Positions 54,489 through 64,000 of a DNA stretch of 64,000 nt are shown here, in pieces. Below the pieces are notes generated by a model. It was given only the letters and a program-made list of their open reading frames with translations, searched no databases and was not told the origin of the DNA. Both the position numbers and the translations under genes were made by a program. The stretch is taken from assembly GCA_027257055.1 (NCBI GenBank), contig JAPVLO010000384.1:434001-498000 (forward strand), in the 5' to 3' direction. The stretch is from Cephalopachus bancanus. Taxonomy: Eukaryota; Chordata; Mammalia; Primates; Tarsiidae. Position 1 is the stretch's first letter, and each line of letters starts with the position of its first letter.

Positions 54489-54791
54489 GCCAGGCTCGGT
54501 GGCTCAGCCTGTAATCCCACGCCTTTGGGAGGCTGAGGTAAGTGGATTGCCTGAGCCCGCGGGTTCGAGACCCGCCTGGGCAGCGAGACCTCATCTCTAC
54601 AATAAATAAAAAAAAAAAATCAGCCGGGCGTGGTAGCGCATGCCTGTAATTCCGGCTACTCGGAAGGCTGAGGCGGAAGGATCGCCGGAGCCCAGCAGGT
54701 TGAGGCTGCGGTGGCCGGGAGCGGCCACTGCACTCCAGTCTGGGCAACAGAGTGAGACTCCAACTCAAAAAAAAAAAACAAAAACAAAAAA
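54489..54791 (+). mobile_element. Alu SINE, youngest type C, with perfect 15-bp TSD
   Basis: AAAACAAGAATAACA at 54474-54488 and 54792-54806. GCCAGGCTCGGTGGCTCAGC start, GCCTGGGCAGCGAGACC (7-base deletion), AATCAGCCGGGCGTGGTAGC. Close to the apparent type-C consensus. Confidence 0.96.
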
Positions 54792-54815
54792 AAAACAAGA
54801 ATAACAATAGATGTT

Positions 54816-55100
54816 AGGCCTGGTGCAGTGGCTCAAGCCTATAATCCCAGCACTTTGGGAGGCCAAGGTGAGAGGATTGCCTGAGCCCACAGGTTCAAGC
54901 CCAGCCTGGGCAACTTGGGGAGACCTCATCTCTACTACAAATAAAAAAATTAGCTGGGCATGGTGGTGTGGCATGTAGTTCCAGCTACTTGGGAGACTAA
55001 AGCGGAAGGATGGCCTGAGCCCCGCCTGAGGCTGCGGTGGCCGTGAGTGTGACACTGCACTGCAGCCTGGGCCACAGAGTGAGACTAAAAAAAAGCCGAA
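54816..55100 (+). mobile_element. Alu SINE, lemur-type
   Basis: GGCCTGGTGCAGTGGC start. Linker CTACTACAAATA. Right-arm deletion at CCCCGCCTGAGGCTG. Confidence 0.92.
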
Positions 55101-55187
55101 CCCCCCCTCAAAAGTAGATGTTCAATAAATGTTGGCTAGGAGAGCTGGCAAATCATACAGAGAGCACTGCTTCTGAATAAATGAAAC

Positions 55188-55665
55188 AGTATGGGTCTCA
55201 GACCAGCAGTGTCATCACCTTTGAGCATTATAAGAAATGCAAATTCAGCCCCGTGCAGTGGCTCATGCCTATAAATTCCAGCACTTTGGCAGGCCGAGGT
55301 GAGAAGATTGCCTGAGCCCATGGGTTCGAGACCAGCCTGGGCAACTTGGCGGGACCTCATCGCTACAATAAATCAAAAAAAGTAGCTGGGTGTGGTGGTG
55401 CACGCCTGTAGTTCGGGCTACTTGGAAGGCCAAGGTGGAAGGTTTGCCTGAGCCCAGCAGGTAGAGGTTGCGGTGGCTGTGAGCATGCCACTGCACTCCA
55501 GCCTGGGTGATAGAGTGAGACTCTGACTCAATAAATACATAAATAAATAAGTGCAAATCCATAGGCCCTACCCAGACCTACTTAATCACAAAGGGCCCAG
55601 GAAACAGTTTCATACACTTTTTAGTTGAATTTATGCAATTTAAAATTTGAGAACTACTGCCTCAG
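55188..55665 (+). mobile_element. MER5A-like MITE split by an Alu
   Basis: GGGTCTCAGACCAGCAG and TATAAGAAATGCAAATTC before the Alu; CTACCCAGACCTACTTAATC and AAATTTGAGAACTACTG after it. Classic MER5A landmarks. Confidence 0.85.
55247..55550 (+). mobile_element. Alu SINE, lemur-type, inside MER5A
   Basis: CCCCGTGCAGTGGCTC start, ends GACTCTGACTC with an AAAT-rich tail. ATGCAAATTC and GTGCAAATCC flank it. Confidence 0.93.
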
Positions 55666-55837
55666 AGTTCAGTTAGACATGTTTGTCATGTGATCATTTC
55701 CATTGACAAACAAGAAAGGATCTAGTAGTCATATGCAGGACCAGTTTATTGATTTAGGCATGGTGGCTAGGTTCCAAGGCACTTTTAATGCCTTATGAAA
55801 ATTTTTTAATGCTACTTCTTTTAAAATCAGAAGAAAA
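55666..55837. other. Unique DNA, no gene seen
   Basis: Short spacer between MER5A and the next Alu. Confidence 0.45.
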
Positions 55838-56123
55838 GGCCAGGCTCGGTGGCTCACCCTGTAATCCCAACGCTTTGGGAGACCGAGGTGAGTGAATTGC
55901 CTGAGCCTGCGGGTCTGTGACCCGCCTGGGCAACTTGGCGAGACCTCATCTCTACAATAAATCAAAAAATTCGCCGGGTGTGGTAGCGCGCACTTGTAGT
56001 TCCAGCAACTTGGAAGGCTGAGCGGAAGGATCACTGGAGCCCAGCAGGAGAAGCTGCGGTGGCCGGGAGTGGCCACTGCACTCCAGTCTGGGCAACAGAG
56101 TGAGACTCCAACTCAAAAAGAAA
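55838..56123 (+). mobile_element. Alu SINE, young type B, with 15-bp TSD
   Basis: AAAATCAGAAGAAAA at 55823-55837 and 56124-56138, perfect. GTGAGTGAATTGCC, GACCCGCCTGGGCAAC. Confidence 0.96.
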
Positions 56124-56152
56124 AAAATCAGAAGAAAAAAATGAACATGATA

Positions 56153-56452
56153 GACTGGGCATGGTGGTTCACACTTATAATCCCAGCACTTTGGGAGGCC
56201 AAGTTGAGAGAATTGCCTGAGCCCACAGGTTCGAGACCAGCCTGGGCAACTTGGCAAGATGCCATCTCTACAACAAATCAAAAAATTAGCCAGGTGTGGT
56301 GGCACATGCCTGTAGTTCCAGCTACTTGGAAGGCTGAGGCGGAAGGATCGCCTGAGCCCAGCAGGTTGAGGCTGTGGTGGCCATGAGTGTGCCACTGCAC
56401 TCCAGCCTGGGGGACAGAGTGAGATTCCAACTAAAAAAAAAAAAAAAAAAAA
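56153..56452 (+). mobile_element. Alu SINE, lemur-type, with 10-bp TSD
   Basis: GAACATGATA at 56143-56152 and 56453-56462. 20-base A tail. Confidence 0.95.
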
Positions 56453-56555
56453 GAACATGATAATAATAAGCATAATATATAACAACAAATCAAGTCTGAA
56501 TTTATTTTGTCTTTATACCAAAGCAATTGTAAAACTAATTTAATTTTATATTTAA

Positions 56556-56847
56556 TTTTTTTTTTGAGTCTGAGTCTCACTCTGTCGCCCAGGCTGGAAT
56601 GCAGTGGCATGCTCACAGCTACCACAGCCTCGACCTGCTGGGCTCAGGTGATCCTTCTGCCTCAGCCTTCCAAGTAGCTGGAAGTACATGCGTGTGCTAC
56701 CACGCCCAGCTTATTTTTTTTATTTATTGTAGAGATGAGGTCTTGCCAAGTTGCCCAGGCTGGTCTCGAACCTGCAGACTCAGGCAATCCACTTGCCTCT
56801 GCCTCTCAAAGTGCTGGGATTACAGGCATGAGTCACCATACCTGGCC
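56556..56847 (-). mobile_element. Alu SINE, lemur-type
   Basis: GAGTCTGAGTCTCACTCTG start, linker TTTATTGTAGAGATGAGG, ends CACCATACCTGGCC. Confidence 0.93.
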
Positions 56848-57357
56848 TCTAATCTTAACATTTTAAATGTAGTATTAGATATAGCATTTTAATTCCCACT
56901 GAAAAAATGTTTGATATGTTTCTTATGTAGAAAGGGCCCCATGAAGTCATAGACCCTAGGGCCTAGGAAAGTCATGATGAGGCTCTGGTCACCTGAAAAA
57001 CTTCTCTGTCCACTTTTAAATTGTTGACACTGAAAGTACCCGGTAGGAACTACCTATGTATAAGAAGTGTTATTCTGAAGATATATCCACTTACAGTTTT
57101 GAGGGACAGAAAACACTGACTAATGAGAAGAACTAGAAATTTAAAAAGAGCATGGAACACGGCAGGATTAAAGAACAAAAATCAGGTCACAAATTGAAAG
57201 TGAAATGGAATGTTACAATGTAGAACAGAACATTATTCTACTGTGTTTAACTCTGTTGAAACAGAAGCTTTTATACTATTTTTATATAATGCTCATCAAC
57301 CATCTGACACAAATTCACATAGCCCTTCAAAGACCATGAACCAGAACCTGGTCTTCT
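56848..57357. other. AT-rich unique DNA
   Basis: About 510 bases, nothing recognised. Confidence 0.45.
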
Positions 57358-57612
57358 CTTTGGGAGGCCGAGGTGAGAGGATTGCCTGAGCCCAAGGGTT
57401 CAAGACCAGCCTGGGTAGCTTTGCGAGATCTCATCTCTAAAATAAATCAAAAAATTAGCCAGGCACACCTGTTCTGACTACTTGGAAGGCTGAGGTGGAA
57501 GGATCGCCTGAGCCCAGCAGGTCAACGTTGGGGTGGCCATGAGTGTGTGTGCCACTGCACTCCAGTCTGGGAAACGGAGTGAGACTCCAACTCAAAAAAA
57601 AAAAAAAAAAAA
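57358..57612 (+). mobile_element. Alu SINE, lemur-type, 5'-truncated
   Basis: Starts CTTTGGGAGGCCGAGG. Right-arm start partly lost (CCAGGCACACCTGTTC). Long A tail. Confidence 0.91.
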
Positions 57613-57710
57613 GAAGAAACTTGTAATTAGTTGTGGACTTACCATATATTGTATGTCTTGGTAGATTAATGTCTTCTCAAAGAAATATATGTATTAAAAC
57701 TGGGTTATTG

Positions 57711-58119
57711 AGTCAGGTATGGTGGTTCACAGCTGAGATTCCAGCACTTTGGGAGGCTAAGACAAGAGGACTGCCAAGTCCATAGGTTCAAGACCAGCCT
57801 GGGCAACATGGTGAGATCTCATTTCTACAATAATAATAATAATAAATTAGCTGGGAGTCTCACTCCATCGCCCAGGCTGGAGTGCAGTGGCACGTTCACA
57901 GCCACCCCAGTGTCAACCTGCTGGGGCTCAGGCGATCCTTCTGCCTCAGCCTTCCAAGTAGCTGGAACTATAAGCAAGTGTCGCCATGCCCAGCCAATTT
58001 TTTCATTTATTGTAGAGACAAGGTCTTTCCATGTTGCCCAGGCTGGTTTTGAACTCAAGCAATACTTTTACCTCCCGCCTCCCTACTGGGATTACAGGTG
58101 TGAGCCACCGTACCTGGCC
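57711..58119. mobile_element. Chimeric inverted Alu, one insertion unit
   Basis: A plus-strand left arm (57711-57853, linker an AAT repeat) fuses at CTGGGAGTCTCAC with an antisense dimer lacking its T tail (57854-58119). TGGGTTATTG (57701-57710) and TGTGTTATTG (58120-58129) flank the pair. Confidence 0.85.
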
Positions 58120-58197
58120 TGTGTTATTGTTTTATTAATCACTAGGAAGCCCTAACAGCATAAAATAAGGGCCATTTTTTCCAGGTAGTTTTATATA

Positions 58198-58462
58198 CAA
58201 CATTTTTTCCCACCCCCTCCCTCCCCTGACAGTTTCCCACTCCTGCTAATCGCTTTCTTATAGTATTATGATAATTATTCAAGGTCCGCTTATGAGTGAG
58301 AACATATGGGACTCTGTTCTTTGTTTCTGTGATAGAGCACTGACTATGATCGACTTCAAATTCATCCAGATTGCTGTAAAGTCCATATATTTGTCCTTCT
58401 TTATGGCTGCATAATATTCCATCATGTATATGTACCACATTTTTTTAATCCAGTCTATATAC
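58198..58462 (-). mobile_element. L1 LINE 3' end, modern lineage, lacking its terminus
   Basis: Minus strand shows GGAATATTATGCAGCCATAA, a GACCTTGAATAATTATC block and the G-rich 3' UTR tract, but the terminal ~100 bases and A tail are absent, and the 5' side ends near 58462. Confidence 0.88.
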
Positions 58463-59055
58463 AGCATTTTAAATGTGGTTAAAATAGAGGAAGCATGTTA
58501 TGATACAAAAGAAGACTTTGTTGCCTTAGAGATGCACATATACAGAGAGAAACTTTGCTGTTAACCTGATCTTCCATCAACTTCCAGCCACCTCGAAGCA
58601 ACTCAGAATACTTCAGCCTGTCAAAGCCAAGCATTGCTGATCTTTTGAGTGTCTTTCCTGGATTCCTGCCAATGTTATGTGGGGCACATTTTCTGAACCT
58701 CTGAAAAGATTGTATTACATGGTCTCTAAGGAGTTTGGGTTCTGGAATTCTAGGATTCTAGATTTTCCTTGGGAAAAAAATTATTTTAAATATATTGGAT
58801 TTATTTTCTCATTCAGCAGATATGTCTTAATACTCACGGATGTAAGATTCTATGCAGACAAAAAGTGCCCGGCAGATGGAGGGTTAAACATGCCCAGAGG
58901 CCCTGATGTCGAAAAGAGAAACTGAAAAGACTGAACGTGTTTGGAGCCTAACCAAGAGAGCGAGAAAGCTGCAGGATGGCAAGATGAGGGAGGAAAGGCC
59001 TAGGAGTTAGGATTTTACCCTGAGAGCAAGAGGGAACCTTCACACGGTACTTATT
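58463..59055. other. Unique or anciently repeated DNA, no gene seen
   Basis: About 590 bases. An 82-codon frame at 58677-58925 has no domain. AAGAGGGAACCTTCACA and bases after the Alus at 60228 may be one old repeat, not identified. Confidence 0.4.
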
Positions 59056-59323
59056 TTTATTTTATTTTGAGTTGGAGTCTTGCTCTGTCACACAGAGTGG
59101 ATCACGGCCCACCTTGGCCTTGACCTCCTGGGCTCAAGTGATTCTTTCGCCTCAGACTCCCAAGCAGCTGGGACTACAGGTATGTACCACCATGCCCAGC
59201 TAATTTTTTGTAGAGACAAGGTCCTGCTATGTGCTCAGGCTTGTCTTGAACTCCTGCACTTGTCTTGAACACTTTGGCCTCCCAAAGTGTTGGGATTACA
59301 GGCGTGAGCCACCGTGCCCAGCT
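59056..59323 (-). mobile_element. Old AluJ-like SINE
   Basis: GAGTTGGAGTCTTGCTCTG start, CTCCTGGGCTCAAGTG, internal CTTGTCTTGAACTCC repeated. No lemur marks. Confidence 0.86.
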
Positions 59324-59489
59324 ATTCTTATTTTTGAGCCAGGTCTCGCTCTGTTGTGCAGGCTAGAGTGCAGTGGCATGATCGTGGCTCGCTACAGCCT
59401 CAACCTCCAGGACCCAGGTGATCCTTCTGCCTCAGCCTCCTCCCCGTAGGCCTGGGACTCCAGGTGCATGCTACTATGCCTAAGATTTA

Positions 59490-59824
59490 TTTTTTTAATT
59501 TTATTTTTAATTTTTTTAATTTTTTTATTTTTTGAGTTGGAGTCTCACTCTGTCACCCAGACTGGAGTGCAGTGGCCGCTCCCGGCCACCGCAGCCTCGA
59601 CCTACTGGGCTCCGGTGATCCTTCCGCCTCAGCCTTCCTCAGCCTTCCGAGTAGCTGGAATTACAGGCATGCGCTACCACGCCCAGCTGATTTTTTTGAT
59701 TTATTGTAGAGTGTAGAGATGAGGTCTCGCTGCCCAGGCGGGTCTCGAACCCGCGAGCTCAGGCAATCCACTCACCTCAGCCTCCCAAAGGCGCGGGATT
59801 ACAGGCTGAGCCACCAAGCCCGGC
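59490..59824 (-). mobile_element. Alu SINE, young type C, with two short duplications
   Basis: TCTCGCTGCCCAGGCGGG shows the type-C deletion. CCTCAGCCTTCCTCAGCC and GTAGAGTGTAGAGATG are small internal tandem duplications. Confidence 0.93.
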
Positions 59825-60124
59825 TTATTTTTTTATTTTTTTATTGAGTTGGAGTCTCACTCTGTCGCTCAGACTGGAGTGCAGTGGCACGCTCCCAGCC
59901 ACTGCAGCCTCGACCTGCTGGGCTCAAGTGATCCTTCTGTCTCAGCCTTCCAAGTAGCTGGAACTACAGGCACGTGCTTACCACTCCTGGCTAATTTTTT
60001 GATTTGTTGTAGAAATGAGGTCTCACCAAGTTGCCCAGGCGGATCTCAAACCCGCGGGCTCAGGCAATCCACTCACCTCAGTCTCCCAAAGTGAGGGATT
60101 ACAGGCTGAGCCACTGAGCCCGGC
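59825..60124 (-). mobile_element. Alu SINE, young type B
   Basis: Directly abuts the previous Alu. CAGACTGGAGTGC, CAGGCGGATCTCAAACCC, ends GCCACTGAGCCCGGCT. Confidence 0.93.
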
Positions 60125-60280
60125 TAAGTTTTTATTTTTTAGTAATGGCTGGTCTGGAACTCCTGGGCTCAAGGGATCCTCCTGTTTCAGCCTCCCAAAG
60201 TGCTGGGGTTTCAGGCATAAGTCACCTTTAATGGTTTTAAACAGGAAGGAGCTGTGATTTGATTTACATTTAAAAAAAAA

Positions 60281-60545
60281 GCCTGTAATCCTGCGCCTTT
60301 GGGAGGCTGAAGTGAGTGGATTGCCTGAGCCTGCGGGGTTCGAAACCGCCTGGGCAGTGAGACCTCATCTCTACAATAAATAAAAAAATCAGCCAGGTGT
60401 GGTAGCGCATGCCTGTAATTCCAGCTACTTGGAAGGCTGAGGCGGAAGAATCGCCAGAGCCCAGCAGGTTGAGGCTGCGGTGGCCAGGAGCAGCCACTGC
60501 ACTCCAGTCTGGGCAACAGAGTGAGACTCCAACTCAGAAAAAAAT
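60281..60545 (+). mobile_element. Alu SINE, young type C, 5'-truncated
   Basis: Starts GCCTGTAATCCTGCGCC, at the same point as the copy at 11490. GCCTGGGCAGTGAGACC shows the type-C deletion. Confidence 0.93.
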
Positions 60546-60578
60546 AAAAAAATTTTAAAAAATTTTAAAAATTTAAAA

Positions 60579-60875
60579 AGCCAGGTGAGGTGGCTCACAC
60601 TCTAATCCCAGCACTTTGGGAGGCGGAAGTGAGAGGATTGCCTGGTCCGAGACCAGCCTGGGCAACTTGGTGAGACCTCGTTTCTACAATTAACCAAAAA
60701 ATTAGCCAGGCGTGGTGGTGTGGTCCTGTGGTTCCAGCGACTTGGAAGGCTGAGGTGGAAGGATCACCTGAGCCCAGCAGGTTGAGGCTGCAGTGGCCAT
60801 GAGCGTGCCACTGCACTCCAGCCTGGGCAACAGAGTGAGACTCCGACTCCAGAAACACAAAATAAAATAAAAATT
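60579..60875 (+). mobile_element. Alu SINE, lemur-type
   Basis: GCCAGGTGAGGTGGCTC start; left-arm deletion at GCCTGGTCCGAGACC. Ends ACTCCGACTC. Confidence 0.92.
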
Positions 60876-61581
60876 ATAGCGGCTTTTGTGTGAGAAGTGG
60901 ATCAGAAGAGGGGTAGAGAGAATAAGGAATAAAACTGTGTTCACTGGAGTATGGCTGAAAGGTTATAGTGGCTGAGGGTATGGTGAAGCACTGAAATTGG
61001 AAAAAATAGAAATAGATTCGAGAGCTAATCAGGAATAGGATTTGAAAGAGGGAGGGTGGACGGGTGGGAGGCTGAGTCCTGGCTTCCTGGTTGTGAAACT
61101 GGATTAATGGCCGTGGAGGAAAGGCTTGCGCTGCTGGTCTTTCCAAAGGTCTCTGCAGATGGTCTCTGGTGTTTTCCCTCAGAATTCTGTTTGCTTGGAA
61201 TGTTTGAGGACGTCGGTCCTTTGGATCATTATTTCCTATAGAACTTGGTGTACATGAAAAACTGAGAAGATTGCGGATATGGGAACTCATGAATATGTTT
61301 CTGGGCCAGTGAAGTAGGCTAGAGCTATGCTGGTGACTTGTCTGCAAAGCTCCCAAATGCATGGGGTAGTCAAATATCCTGGAGGTTATAAAGAGAATAT
61401 TTCATATTTTTATATATATTTTTAATATTTATTTATATATTTTTAAAATTTAATTTATAAATTATATATATATTTATATTTTATATTTTACATTTTCTGC
61501 TCCAAAAAAGATAAATTCTAGTGGATTGAGAAGAGTGGGAATCTTGTGAAGCTGATTCTTTTTTAGGGTACCTTTCCTAGA
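60876..61581. other. Unique or anciently repeated DNA with a minus-strand frame
   Basis: About 700 bases. A 162-codon minus-strand frame (61362-60874) is Ser/Pro/Phe-rich, has no recognised domain and ends at an Alu tail. Judged chance. An AT-rich block lies at 61398-61495. Confidence 0.4.
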
Positions 61582-61880
61582 TTTATTTTATTTTATTTAT
61601 TTATTTATTGAGTCGGAGTCTCACTCTGTCACCCAGACTGGAGTGCAGTGGCACGCTCATGGCTACCGCAGCCTCGACCTGCTGGGCTCAGACGATCCTT
61701 CCACCTCAGCCTTCAAAGGAGCTGGAACTACAGGCACACACCACCACACCTGGCTAATTTTTTTGACTTATTGTAGAGATGAGGTCTTGCCAGGCTGGTC
61801 TTGAACCTGCGGGCTCAGGCAATCCTCTTACCTCTGCCTCTCAAAGTGCTGGGGCTATAGGTGTGAGCCACCATGCCAAG
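61582..61880 (-). mobile_element. Alu SINE, lemur-type
   Basis: The tail is ATTT-repeated. TTTCCTAGATTT and TTTCCAAGATTT flank it. TCTTGCCAGGCTGG shows a left-arm deletion. Confidence 0.93.
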
Positions 61881-61968
61881 CTTCTTTCCAAGATTTCTAC
61901 CACAATGTTATTGGGGCAGGGGACTCCCAAATATGTGAGAGGATTGAGGCAAATAAGAAGGAGTTCTG

Positions 61969-62240
61969 AGCCGGGCTCGGTGGCTCAGCCTGTAATCCCG
62001 CGCTTTTGGGAGGCTGAGGTGAGTGGATTGCCTGAGCCCGCCTGGGTGGCGAGACCTCATCTCTACAATAAATAAAAAAATCAGCTGGGCGTGGTAGCGC
62101 ATGCCTGTAATTCCGGCTACTTGGAAGGCTGAGGTGGAAGGATCGCCGGAGCCCAGCAGGTAGAGGCTGAGGTGGCCGGGAGCGGTCACTGCACTGCACT
62201 GGGTGACAGAGTGAGACTCCAACTCAAAAAAAAAAAAAAA
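61969..62240 (+). mobile_element. Alu SINE, young type C, short
   Basis: AGTTCTG at 61962-61968 and 62241-62247. GAGCCCGCCTGGGTGGCGAG has lost about 17 further left-arm bases. GCACTGCACTGCACTGGG is a small right-arm slip. Confidence 0.93.
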
Positions 62241-62247
62241 AGTTCTG

Positions 62248-62773
62248 TCTCTATTATAACAGTTGTAAATAGAAAATAAGAATGGGTAGGTGCAGATGCA
62301 GTTTTAGTAAACTAGGGGACTACTCACCTAATGACCTGTCTCTGTCCCCAAAGTAGGAGGCATGGAATTCTGCTGAGCAGTGAGGACGCTCGAAAAAGTT
62401 TGACATCGTTGGTGGATAGTTGGAGGCGACTTCAATTGGAGAACCTTGTGGGAGGCAGGCAGTGAAGTCCTCTTGAAGAGGCAACTCTCTACTGGATGAC
62501 TTTCTCCAGCCATGCTCACCCTCCTACGTCCAGAGGGGGCAGGTGGGTAACAGGACTTGCTCAAGGTGAGGGTTTTAAGAGAGGAAATCCAGGAATGAGC
62601 AAAGAAGTTGAATGTCTGATCACGAATGAGTAGTGAAACGATGCATCGTAGAGTCTCAACTAGGGAGGGAGAAAAATAAAGACAAGAGATAAAATGGAAT
62701 CAGTGGACTTAGGAATCTTAGTGAGATTGACAATAGTTATGGTGGCTGTGGTTGTGGATAGGATGTTTGAATT
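62248..62773. other. Unique DNA, no gene seen
   Basis: About 525 bases. Minus-strand frames at 62328-62564 and 62660-62872 have no domain. Confidence 0.45.
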
Positions 62774-62878
62774 ACAGGCATACCTCAGAGAAACTGAGGA
62801 TTCAGACAACTGCAATAAAAAGAATACTGCAGTAAAGTGGCTCATATGAATTTCTTTTTTCCCAATGCACATAATTTA

Positions 62879-63619
<741 letters not shown>

Positions 63620-63672
<53 letters not shown>

Positions 63673-63693
63673 CACACACACACATACACACAC
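63620..63693. repeat. (AAAT)n-(AT)n-(AC)n compound microsatellite
   Basis: Grown from the tail of the middle Alu. Confidence 0.95.
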
Positions 63694-63956
63694 ACAAAAA
63701 TTAGCCAGCATTGTGGTGCATGCCTGTAGTCCCAGGAGGCTGAGACAAAAGGATCATCTGAGTCCAGGAAGTCAAGCCTGCAGCGAACTGGGATCATGCC
63801 ACTACATTCCAGACTGGACCTGAGTGAGACACAGTCTAAAAAAAAAAGAAAAAAAACAAAAGTTATGTTTACACCATACTGTAGTTTATTAAGTGTGCAA
63901 TAGCATTATGAATAAGCATACAATGTACATACCTTAATTTAAAAATACTTATTGCT

Positions 63957-64000
63957 AGGCCAGGTGTGGTGTCTCACGCCTATAATCCCAGCACTTTGGG
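63957..64000 (+). mobile_element. Alu SINE, 5' end, cut by window edge
   Basis: GGCCAGGTGTGGTGTCTCAC to the window end. Confidence 0.92.

Larger units (their letters stand above)
59325..60228 (-). mobile_element. Old AluJ-like SINE split by two young Alus
   Basis: Right arm 59325-59480 and left arm 60125-60228. TAAGATTTATTTTT and TAAGTTTTTATTTTT at the junctions look like one original site. Confidence 0.8.

Noticed and set aside
55952..56488. 178-codon minus-strand frame
   Set aside because: Also made of two sense Alus read backwards; no non-Alu coding sequence.
60874..61362. 162-codon minus-strand frame
   Set aside because: Low-complexity, no recognised domain, ends at an Alu tail; possibly within an old repeat.

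Overview
The window looks like euchromatic DNA from a strepsirrhine primate, most probably a lemur. About 95 Alu-derived SINE pieces can be read. Nearly all modern copies share signatures that differ from human AluS/Y: a 3' end ACTCCAACTC before the A tail, an ACAATAAATC linker between the arms, CTACTTGGAAGGCTGAGG and AGCAGGTCGAGGCTG in the right arm. Old AluJ-like copies lie beneath them. No tRNA-fused galago-type Alu is seen, which argues against galago or loris. The modern L1 copies share one 3' UTR with a G-rich tract and a 3' end at CCCTGAATTGTACCCC. The species call is inference.

No host protein-coding exon, tRNA, rRNA or known ncRNA could be supported. The long open frames are almost all antisense Alu frames or L1 ORF2 and mariner remnants. 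The best unexplained frames (14085-14875 and the minus strand of 60874-61362) lie in repeat-poor DNA but show no recognisable domain.

Layout. 1-9 kb: Alu-dense, with small DNA-transposon remnants and a short CpG-rich island at 7.14-7.37 kb carrying a CTCF-like core. 9-18 kb: MER5A, a truncated L1, an unusual retrocopy, an ERV1-like LTR and an 852-bp class II-type solo LTR inside an old Alu. 18-28 kb: Alus in unique AT-rich DNA and the first copy of an unrecognised ~175-bp retroposon (21861-22037). 28.7-32.8 kb: a mariner remnant nested in an older repeat, Tigger-like MITEs and MER2. 33-45 kb: MLT1 LTR, long unique DNA, a second retroposon copy, two L1 insertions and an old L1M 5' region. 45-54 kb: dense Alus, including a small inversion that splits the third retroposon copy. 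54-64 kb: several of the youngest Alus, an inverted Alu chimera and a four-level nest at 62.8-64 kb.

The main results are historical. Insertion order can be read from nested target-site duplications. At least three loci were hit twice at the same target, leaving triple duplications. Free left-arm Alu monomers inserted with perfect duplications, which may relate to an AATAAA that lemur Alus carry in the linker. The three-copy AATAAA/poly(A) retroposon is the best candidate for something undescribed. Element boundaries are read by eye and are usually good to within about 10 bases.
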